From positions 1,401,001 to 1,465,000 of the forward strand of contig JAMWET010007157.1 in the NCBI GenBank assembly GCA_024036415.1: 64,000 bases of DNA, given 5' to 3'. The DNA is from Prochilodus magdalenae (Eukaryota; Chordata; Actinopteri; Characiformes; Prochilodontidae). A model generated the notes under the pieces. That model was not told the DNA's origin and ran no database searches. It saw only the letters and a program-made list of their open reading frames with translations. The first letter of the stretch is position 1. Each line of letters begins with the position of its first letter. The translations under genes were made by a program, and so were the position numbers. Positions 52,710-61,628 of this stretch are shown here, piece by piece.

Positions 52710-54274
52710 TCACACATTTACTTCCTGTTTCTGCAGAAAAGAGTCTTGTTGACTCCTCCTTCTGTTCTTAATTTTTTCAATAAGGAAATCGATTCTTTTC
52801 TTTTCTTGCTTCTGGAAGAATGAAGAGGCCACTTTCCTGCGAAGGCGTCGGGCGTAGACTTCCAGGAGGACGAGGAAGTAGCTAAGGAGGTAGAGCAGCC
52901 CCAATGAGACCAGCACACCTGGATTCAGATTGCTTGGGCTAGCCTTGCACTGAGCTGCATCAGAGCTGATGATTGCACTGTATAACTTGTTCATCGTAGA
53001 GTCGCCAGCATATATAGAGAGAAAACTGTACCCAACCTATTGAGAAGCAAGCACAGAAGAATGAGGTAAGTTAGTGTTACATGATGCTGGTATGTAGGTA
53101 TGACTCTTTGAGCTGTGGAAAATGACATTCTTATCCACAATGCTGTTGATTAAATTTTGTGATTGCTTTCCCAATGACAAAAGCTATGGCCATTCATATA
53201 AATGAGGTTATGGGCAGACTGATTATCATCCAGAAACTATTTTATGTTGCAAGAATAATGGGACTTACCTTAAAATTGACCTCTATGGAAACATCAGTGG
53301 ACGGTATGTCCAAAAGCCAACTCTGGCCTGTTACTAAAAGATAACACACAATGTGGTCAAAAATGATCAGCATGACTGTCATTACCAGATACAGTGTTAT
53401 CTGCAGAATGGGAACTAAGCACCTAATCATTTCTCTTTTTGTCATTCTGAAACTGGTTGAGTTCACTCCATTCTTTACATCCTTTGCTTCAACATGGACC
53501 CCTTTTTTATTTGCAGTTCTTCTGAGCAGCCCAGTGATGTAGACATTATCGAACTTCACCGAGGTCAGGTAAGACTTCAGGTAAATGGTGGCGTCCCCAA
53601 AGAGAAAGAACACAAAAACAGCAGCAAATATTCTGTTTGAAAGCAGTTTCAGTTCCTCTAGATAATGTTTGGCCTTTGAAAGATCCTCCTCAACATGTTT
53701 GCCTAAGCTGTTTAAGTTTGCGCTGAGCTCGCTTACATTAATATCTGTTGAGTGGTTAAACTTACTGAGCTTTTCCACAAAGGTAATTTCACTGTTTTGA
53801 ATGGCTTGAATTTTGCCAACCATGTCGCTTTTTATCCTGTTGCTCAATTCTGATGAGTTGAGAAGGCTATGAGCGAGGTTCTCTGATATGCATTTCATAA
53901 GGTGTGTAATAGTAGCTGTGTTAGTGGCAATATTGGGAAGAATGTACAGCACCACTATCATTGCACATGCGGAAAGGACTAGCTTGCGTCCTTGTTTGGT
54001 ACCCAGAGTTGGAAACATCAGAGTAAATGCGCAACGGAAAGGGTGAACAAGGAATGACAAGATGAGCACAGCTGCTGCGTAGATCCCTGAGGAGATGCCT
54101 GCAGTGAGTGGGTCATACATCAGGAGCTCTCTCAGCCAATGGAACAGTAGTGCACCAGTACTCATAGAGACAGCAAGGCACATGAGAAGCAGGGTGAGGA
54201 GTTGTCTGGCACTCTGTGGAATCGGAGTGGAGTAGGACAACCAGAAGAACTCGAAGCTGTTCCTCTCTAATCCA
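52710..54274 (-). CDS. ocstamp: Osteoclast stimulatory transmembrane protein (OC-STAMP), two firm coding exons
   Basis: This gene encodes a multi-pass membrane protein of the DC-STAMP/OC-STAMP family, needed in mammals for fusion of osteoclast precursors and giant-cell formation. Firm exons are 53269-54274 and 52710-53036, joined in phase 0 (VNFK|VGYS) by AAG|GTAAGT and an acceptor ending AATAG. The large exon begins after CTTGTGCAG in phase 2, so a first exon is needed upstream; the in-frame TTG at 54282 is intronic, not a start. With the candidate first exon the protein is 458 residues. Six hydrophobic segments lie at about 40-60, 79-101, 113-133, 230-249, 300-328 and 390-411. Family signatures are PTLGTKQGRKL after TM2, KFDNVYIT at 255-262, and LLEVYARRLRRKVASSFF followed by a basic tail. 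These match OCSTAMP (as I recall LLEAYARRLR) better than DCSTAMP. The C-terminal tail is much shorter than in human OCSTAMP. N-glycosylation sequons occur between TM3 and TM4 (NSS, NHS). Possible AATAAA poly(A) signals lie at about 52444-52457. Confidence 0.92.
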
Positions 54275-55067
54275 CTGCACAAGAAACGAGAAAGTTAGAA
54301 GACCAAAATGAGAAATCATCAGCAACAAGATTGTATCTGTGACCAGGGCAGTTTTGAGATACTGATGATCAAAGGTTTTACTTTCAAAATAGCAAAAAAA
54401 GAAAAAAAATATCTTGGGGGGGACTTTAGGAGGCGGGGGGGAATTAGGATATTTGGAAATAGTCTTTTCTGAAGCACAGACAGAACATTTTGTTTAAGAA
54501 CATTATTCCTAATTTAGCATTAAGAGTGTATCTGCAGATTTCTATGTGGGTCTGCTTCACTGCTGCTTGTATACTGCAGTTATTCTTTGTACTTAAAATG
54601 TTAAAATGTACTTGTACTTTGACTTTTTAGCTAGCTAGCTAATTATTTGTGTTGAATTTATTTATCTAGCTAGCTTATCTACCTTCTAGATAAGGTTTCT
54701 AGGTAATTTTGCTAATTAACATGGACAATTGATACTTAGCCGGCTGGCTGAAATCAGCTGAAATTAAGAATCTTATATTTCTAAACACATAAAATTAAAT
54801 GATATGTCTTGAAATGTCAGTGCAAGTCAGTTCCTTACGCCATAGGTCATCACACAGTAGCGACCAAGTTAAGATACGACACCTGTGTGTGAACAAGTGA
54901 TCACTTTTTGAACTGCCATCAGCATTCATTTTTTCTCAGTCCTGGTACCGAAGTATGCTCTTTCCACAGGCCCATTATTGGACATTCTTCTGACAGAATA
55001 CAAATAAATCTTTTAATTAACATAATCAAGTAAAATATTTTCACTTGTATAGCATTACTTGGGGCAC

Positions 55068-55098
<31 letters not shown>

Positions 55099-55102
55099 AA
55101 TC
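55068..55102 (+). repeat. (GT)n(GA)n compound microsatellite
   Basis: Short GTGTGTGTGTGTGTGAGAGA-type compound repeat within the proposed first intron of ocstamp. Confidence 0.9.
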
Positions 55103-55949
55103 TTTGATCATCTTTTACTATGATAGGTTACTAACAGTGGTCATCAGTTATCAGTGTTTGGAGTGGTCTGGTACTTGCTGGTAAACAATAGTGGAACCTC
55201 TGTATGTTGTTTTTATATCGAGATTTTTTCTTTGTATCTTCCTTGTTTCCCTTGAAATTCACAATCCCTTTTGCAAACTCAGGCATCAGTCAGTGAACGA
55301 CTACCACACTTAAATGATGACTTTTATAAAGACTTTGAGCAACCGCCATGGTAATCGAGAGAAGTGATTGTTCAGTCACATTTTTGGGAAACATTGTGTG
55401 GTCTGGTGTGTGTGTGTGTTTTTTTAAATAAATAGAAAGCAACACCAAACGCCAGAACTATGAAAGAAATCTTGTATGGCTGAGTGTATCACTGTATCAG
55501 TGCTAAACACTGCAAAAAGTGTTATCTGCATTATTGTGAGTAAGTAATTAATAATATAGTTGTAATAAATTGGCTGAAGACACACACACATATCAGTACA
55601 CACCCATAATACATATAAAGTATCTGATTACACTACAATAGACTACAATACTTATGTTGTTCTTGTTGTTGTAAATAATACACCATAGTATTTCAAATGT
55701 GTTATCCATTGGCATAAATAATCTCCAACTAAATTTTATTCACTGTAGAAACTCAGAATGTGATGCCTAATGATTTGCACCATCATATAAAAGAGTACCG
55801 GCACTTTTTTAAAAATTAATTCCACTTAATATACTCTTGGTTGTAATTGTTTAACATGGAATGCTTCTGTCCAATGACAGTTTCTTTTCTTTCATTTTCA
55901 CTTCAATATTGTATATTTACTGTAAAATGCTATGCACTGTTTATATTAT

Positions 55950-56130
55950 TATTTTGCCATCAACCAGAGGAAGATGAGTTCTACTCTGAATCTTGGTTCC
56001 TCTCAAGGTTCCCTCCTCTAGCATTTAGGGATTTTTTTCCTTGCTTCCTAGTTGCTGTTGACTTGCTCACTGGAAAAGCTTTGTGACAACGTGTGCCGTA
56101 AAAAGCGCTATATAAATAAACTTGACTTGA
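55950..56130 (+). repeat. 3' tail of a dispersed fish retroposon
   Basis: The ordered motifs GAAGATGAGTTCTACTCTGA, TTGGTTCCTCTCAAGGTTCC, GGGATTTTTTTCCTTGC, GACTTGCTCACTGG, TTTGTGACAACGTG and AAAAAGCGCTATATAAATAA, then CTTGACTTGA, match a well-known fish repeat. It ends in the GCGCTATAYAAATAAA tail common at the 3' ends of LINE-related and SINE-related elements. The exact family is uncertain. It lies in the presumed first intron of ocstamp. Confidence 0.75.
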
Positions 56131-57034
56131 CCTTCATAACAGTCAGTAATGGTGACTACCTGAAAATAACATTGAAACACAACCAAAATATGTTTTATCA
56201 GCATCAAGGACCTGCAAAGGCTATAGGGTGCAAGCTGAATTATATGGCCACTATAAAAAGTACCACCAGTTTTAAAGTTGAGTTTGCTAATTTCGTGATA
56301 AGTTGGCCAAGTTGTGCAAACTATGCAGTTCAGTGTTCACACTACCTAGTGAGACAATTGTACTGCACATTTAGTGGTACTAAGTGCCTATCCAGTCTCA
56401 TCACAAACACTAAGTGTATTACATAGGTTTTAACAATGTAATAATATTAAATAAATTGTAAAATAAACATGTCCAGGATCCCTAAGCAACTGCTTATACC
56501 ACATATGCTTGACTATACATAATGTTTAGAGTACATAATTCTCCAGCTGCTAGGCCAACAGTTTAATAACTACTTTTAATCTGAACACATAATGAGCTTC
56601 TACATAACACAAACACACTTGTACTGACTGATGAACTGTTGCCAGGGGATACCTTGACTTAGAAAAGCATTGAGGGCGAACCTTACTTAGAAAGCAGCAT
56701 TTACAGCTTAAAGTGATGCAAAAATGAATAAAAATAGAATAGTCTTGTTAAACTAAAATAAAAAAAGACTACATGAACTTGTAATATAAATAGAAACATT
56801 TGAAAAAATGTAATTAATAAAGGGAAAAATAAACTTAAACCATAATAAGAAAGCAATTATTAACATTTTATATTAAAAGATAAATAGGCAAACTAAAAAC
56901 AGCCAAACAAAAATGTAATATAGTAATTAATTTATGGAAAATAGCTATTCTTAACAGATCAGCAGTCATACTTGACTGTATATATTTAAATATTAGCAAA
57001 CAATAACACTGAAACGAAAAGTCACATGACAAAC

Positions 57035-57078
57035 CTGAGCATGCGGCAGTAATTCCACAGAGACATTTTGCTGTGCAT
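57035..57078 (-). CDS. ocstamp: Candidate first coding exon of ocstamp
   Basis: On the minus strand ATG at 57078 opens 14 codons plus two bases (MHSKMSLWNYCRML + AG) and stops at AG|GTTTGT. The two leftover bases fit exactly the phase-2 acceptor at 54274, producing Ser15 followed by GLERNSFEFFW, with no frame conflict. A second in-frame ATG at 57066 gives MSLWNYCRML. Human OCSTAMP and DCSTAMP also begin with a short tryptophan-containing segment before TM1. The donor GTTTGT is acceptable but weak and there is no other support, so this is a model built from phase and position. Confidence 0.5.
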
Positions 57079-57239
57079 AGATTCTAGATGGATGGCTGTA
57101 TGTACGAATAGATAGACAAGCGTGTTAAAGTCAGATGGTGAAATGTGACCACGGGCCAGTTATCAGTGCAGTTTCTTAGGATAATGTGGAAGTAGCAGCT
57201 GCCCACAAACACTCATGAACACACATATACACAACGTCA

Positions 57240-57246
57240 TGAGTCA
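57240..57246. promoter_or_regulatory. AP-1-type heptamer upstream of the candidate ocstamp start
   Basis: A perfect TGAGTCA lies about 160 bases upstream of the candidate ocstamp ATG, inside GTCATGAGTCATGCTG, which also resembles a MAF half-site. In mammals, osteoclast fusion genes of this family respond to NFATc1 and AP-1 (c-Fos). A 7-mer arises by chance often enough that this is suggestive only. Confidence 0.3.
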
Positions 57247-57765
57247 TGCTGTAGCTCAAATTCACATGACAGCTGCTCTGTCAGTACAGTGACATATTGT
57301 ACACCTACAAGCATTCATGATGTAGCAAGTCCTAGGACAGGGCATTTTGTGAACTGTGACTTGCTCTGTCTGTGCATATTCTGTACTAAAACAAGCTCGG
57401 AGTGTTACAGCCTTGAAATGATCTTGTGTTTATCTAAATTCAGCAGAAACAAAAAGTGTCTTCTGACTTTAAACCTTCAGTACAGCTTCAGTTCAGCTTT
57501 AAAACCTAAGGAAAATTGTAAGGTACTTTTGAGCCCTGCATATAATAAAAATGGGAAGTATGACAAATACACATCTGAATGAAAAATTTAACTTCTCTTA
57601 TTGGAAGTAGAAATTTGCTACATGGTAATTTACTCAGTCCCTTTATGGGAACATAAGCACTGTTTATGATAAATGACCCTTTTTAAAGCTTTTCATGAGA
57701 CATTAGTATTGTGTTTCATTACTAATATAGTTCAAAGAATTACATGTGTCATGAGTTTAATGTGT

Positions 57766-58714
57766 GTGTGTGTGGTTGATTGTACTGACTAGTATTAATT
57801 AATAATGCTTCGCTGAAGAGCTGCTGTGTGGTTGGTTATACTAACGGGGGAATTAATAACACTGCTGAAAAGCTGCTGTGTGGTTGGTTATACTAACGGG
57901 GGAATTAATAACACTGCTGAAGAGCTGCTGTGTGGTTGGTTAAACTAACGGGGGAATTAATAACACTGCTGAAGAGCTGCTGTGTGGTTGGTTAAACTAA
58001 CGGGGGAATTAATAACACTGCTGAAGAGCTGCTGTGTGGTTGGTTAAACTAACGGGGGAATTAATAACACTGCTGAAGAGCTGCTGTGTGGTTGGTTAAA
58101 CTAACGGGGGAATTAATAACACTGTGCTACAAAACTGCTGTGTGGTTGGTTGTACTAACTGGTGTGAATTAATAACACTGTGCTACAAAACTGCTGTGTG
58201 GTTGGTTGTACTAACTGGTGTGAATTAATAACACTGTGCTACAAAACTGCTGTGTGGTTGGTTGTACTAACTGGTATGAATTAATAACACTGCTGAAAAG
58301 CTGCTGTGTGGTTGGTTGTACTAACTGGTATGAATTAATAACACTGCTGAAATGCTGCTGTGTGGTTGGTTGTACTAACGGGTGTGAATTAATAACACTG
58401 TGCTACAAAACTGCTGTGTGGTTGGTTGTACTAACTGGTATGAATTAATAACACTGCTGAAAAGCTGCTGTGTGGTTGGTTGTACTAACTGGTATGAATT
58501 AATAACACTGCTGAAAAGCTGCTGTGTGGTTGGTTGTACTAACGGGTGTGAATTAATAACGCTGCTGAAGAGCTGCTGTGTGGTTGGTTGTACTAACTGG
58601 TATGAATTAATAACACTGCTGAAATGCTGCTGTGTGGTTGGTTGTACTAACGGGTGTGAATTAATAACACTGTGCTGAAGAATAACACTGTCCTAAAAAG
58701 CTGCTGTGTGGTTG
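57766..58714 (+). repeat. Minisatellite, about 16 copies of a 52/54/56-bp unit
   Basis: Units begin CTGCTGTGTGGTTGGTT and end in AATTAATAACACTGCTGA or AATTAATAACACTGTGCT. Unit starts are at 57821, 57873, 57925, 57977, 58029, 58081, 58135, 58191, 58247, 58301, 58355, 58411, 58465, 58519, 58573, 58627 and 58701, with a more diverged copy at about 57766. The first five units are 52 bp and nearly identical, with CTAACGGGGG; later ones are 54 or 56 bp, with CTAACTGGTATG or CTAACTGGTGTG. The last interval is 74 bp because part of a unit is duplicated. The array resumes at 59088 after an inserted LTR. Confidence 0.97.
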
Positions 58715-59087
58715 TGTCATGTGGGGACAGGACAAGGAGGCAGGATGTAAATGCAAGTATTTCATGAAGAACAAATAAATTAAAGACAAAGAAACTAGTA
58801 CATTTGAAATGACACAAAATAGGGTAACAAAAACAACGGACATAGAGATAAATCACCAAGCAAGAACAAAGGGAACAGCAGGGAGTATAAATTAACAAAG
58901 ACTAACAAGAAACACCTAGGAGGGGGCGGGGCTACAAACTAAGAACAGGTGAGGAGACTGACAAGAGGGCGGAGACGGGAGGAGTAAAAGACCAAAACAA
59001 ACAGAAGCACTTGGAACAGGACAACAAAAGACATATGGAAGACACAAGAGACAGAAAACCAGGAGCAAGATGAGACAAGGCATGACA
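58715..59087 (-). mobile_element. Solo LTR of a retrotransposon inserted in the minisatellite
   Basis: The 373-bp segment begins TGTCATG and ends CATGACA, the TG...CA termini of an LTR within a perfect 7-bp inverted repeat. It is flanked by the 5-bp duplication GGTTG at 58710-58714 and 59088-59092. Removing it and one GGTTG restores a normal minisatellite unit (GTGTGGTTGGTTGAACTAAC). Base composition read on the minus strand (pyrimidine-rich, CTCC/GCCCC tracts, T-rich end) resembles fish Gypsy-type LTRs, so that is the likely orientation. No internal retroviral genes are present: only a single LTR remains, as expected after LTR-LTR recombination. Confidence 0.85.
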
Positions 59088-59125
59088 GGTTGGTTGAACT
59101 AACTAACACTGGGCTGATGAGCTAA
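59088..59125 (+). repeat. Remaining minisatellite end beyond the LTR
   Basis: GGTTGGTTGAACTAACTAAC, then ACTGGGCTGATGAGCT, is a diverged last unit of the array, displaced 373 bp by the LTR insertion. Confidence 0.75.
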
Positions 59126-59159
59126 AAAAATAACCAAGTGCATATCTGTGTGCAAGGGT

Positions 59160-59161
<2 letters not shown>

Positions 59162-59245
<84 letters not shown>
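59162..59245 (+). repeat. (GA)n microsatellite
   Basis: Perfect GA repeat of about 42 units. The complementary open frame is poly Leu/Ser and is an artefact. Confidence 0.98.
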
Positions 59246-59248
<3 letters not shown>

Positions 59249-59490
59249 TATATATTTTTTAAATGATACTTTTTATTGAATTCACAGTACAAAGGACTCT
59301 TTCTACATATTTGCATACATTTAGTTTCTGAAAAGGGCTAGTAAATATTACAGTATTTTATTTACCAACAACAGATTTAAAAAAATTAAAAAATACAGTT
59401 AGCTCGCTTTATGCATATTATGACAGTTAGGTAAGAAGTTATGCTGGAGAAGGACTTGGCTCAGAGCATAGTTCTTTAATCACAGGAACT

Positions 59491-59521
<31 letters not shown>

Positions 59522-61628
59522 TCCTTAAACCTCTTTGCAAAAATGTTTTTTACACAAAGCATGATTTATTATTTAGAAGTTATGGACTAAAAATGTAAAA
59601 ACAATTTGTACTTATACATTCCAACACAAACAAAAAGTACAATCTAGTACATCTTTGTTGTTTCACATGTTTTTATATAATTTAAAAATGTCTGCTGTTT
59701 TTTACATTATATATGGTCTTAAAGGACAGAAAGGAATTCAGTTAGGATTTTCTCTAAGTTTTGGACACTACTGTATAACTATTGCATATTTACATATACA
59801 CTGTAACTAAGCCCAAAATTGAAAGTGTGTGTGTGTTGTTTTTTGTGATTCTCACTTACAGATTTAAGAAGGTAGTGAATTCAGTACAAGATACAAGGCA
59901 GACATGTCATTATCGACAACAGCATAAGCATAAAAAAACTGGAACAGGAGGTTATGCACTAAAATCATTCCAAAGTGTCAAGCTTTTAATAGCTTTAATC
60001 TCTGTGTTAATAGTTTAGAATATTACTTGAACCCACAAAGATGCAAGTTCCTGCTTGAGACACTAGAGGGTAGTGTTCTACAGGTTTTGGTGTTCAAAGC
60101 CAAAATATTATATGGCCTAAGCATCTTGATGAAAGCATTTGTTTGACATGTGTCACATTTCAACAGTGGGTATTAACTGAACTTTTAGACTTTTTTAGAA
60201 ATGACTAAAGTTAACTTTTGATTTGTACGGTCTTATCAGATGATATCCAGGTATGTTTGTGATTTAAACAAATCTTCACTTTTTATTCATTTTATTAATT
60301 AAAACATTATGTTAATAATTCATTTTTTGTGGTCAGTTGGTGACCATATCTGTGGTGCTTTATGATTGGTTGCACCTCTAAAATCATCACATAATGTAAC
60401 AGTTAGGCCATTGCTGGTAACAGAATTTGTGAAAAAAATTTTTTACTTTTTATTTCTGGGTTTATTCACTTTTTGATCCACCAATATCCACCAGTACAGG
60501 GAGCCACACAGACCCAAAAAAGACTAGGGACAGTCTATTGCAGATGAGAAGATTAGACTGTATTAGAGAATAGTCCTTATGTACTGATATTAATGCTCAA
60601 ACATTTGTGACACATTAGTTAAGAATTAACATTAAACATTCATAGACATAAATGGTTTAATAAAATTGATAAGTCAATTTATGACATTTTGTAAATTCAG
60701 TCTAATTTTCCATGATAGGGGAGCAATAAAGTAAGCCAGTGGCACAAATTAATTATATGGTACAGTCATAGTCAAAACTGCAAATAATCTAGTAAAAATA
60801 TATGAATTTTAAATGTCATACAAACTTTAGTTAGAATAGCTGAGTTATTACAGTGTTTTCCCCCCAAACCAAAGCTATCTGATATCTGAAATCTGAAACA
60901 ACTTTTGTCAATGTCTGTCTGTCAGTCACAATGGTGTGCTTCCCCCTGAGTATGTTCAACCAGTCCAGCTCAACAGCTGGATTTCTAAAATCGTTCATGT
61001 CTGATATTTTAACTGTCACATATATTCTGGATTTTACTTTAGTCAAACTATCTAACAGTTAAATAATGTTCACATGTAGTGTTTGCTATGGTTTACTTAA
61101 AATAAAACAACTGAACAACATCATTTAGACAGTCTGAGAAGTTCTTAAAACAATACGTCTTAATCAAGAAACAGTAGGGAACACTGATTCTTAGTGTTGA
61201 GAATCACATAGATGACCTTTAGAACAACAACTTACTATGAGTTATTACACTAAATTTGGGACAGTAAAAAAGAGTTTCGGACTGAGCTCATACTCTATTT
61301 ACAACAAATAATAAAGCTTAAAGCACTTCTTAAAACTGTTTCAGAAAAGTATGAAGTTGTAAAATGAATTTACAAGTCTATTTTTATTTGCATTTCCCAA
61401 AGTGTCCAATTTTTTTTGGAAGTGGATTTTGTATGATTTGAAACTGTACTTTTTTTTATGTCTGGGTAACAGTCACATGCAATTAAAAAAGAACAAACCA
61501 AAAAAACAATAAAAAACAATATGAATGTAGATAATTTGAGTATACTGTTCTTTTTGGTATAAGATTTTATAAGCCTGGTTCTGTGCTCCATTATATGTAC
61601 ATATGCGTGTTTGATATGTGTGTACTCT
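59246..61628. other. Intergenic between slc13a3 and ocstamp
   Basis: A+T-rich sequence with a poly(A) run. It includes the slc13a3 3' UTR at the right end, and no domain-bearing frame was found. Confidence 0.5.
59490..59515 (+). repeat. Poly(A) run
   Basis: About 25 consecutive A with AAAAGAGAAA after it. No clear retroposed gene was recognised upstream. Confidence 0.9.

Noticed and set aside
54275..54282. In-frame TTG at 54282 as the ocstamp start
   Set aside because: It lies in the CTTGTGCAG acceptor, so it is intronic; vertebrate proteins of this family start at ATG in an earlier exon.
58236..58678. Cysteine-rich repetitive open frames (CCVVGCTNWYELITLLK repeats)
   Set aside because: They are translations of the minisatellite; 52- and 56-bp units break the frame, and no start, splice or signal context supports a protein.
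57766..58714. Regular repeats that could be mistaken for a CRISPR array
   Set aside because: Units are tandem without unique spacers, and the DNA is a vertebrate genome with introns.
59122..59316. Poly Leu/Ser open frame on the minus strand
   Set aside because: Translation of a (GA)n microsatellite.
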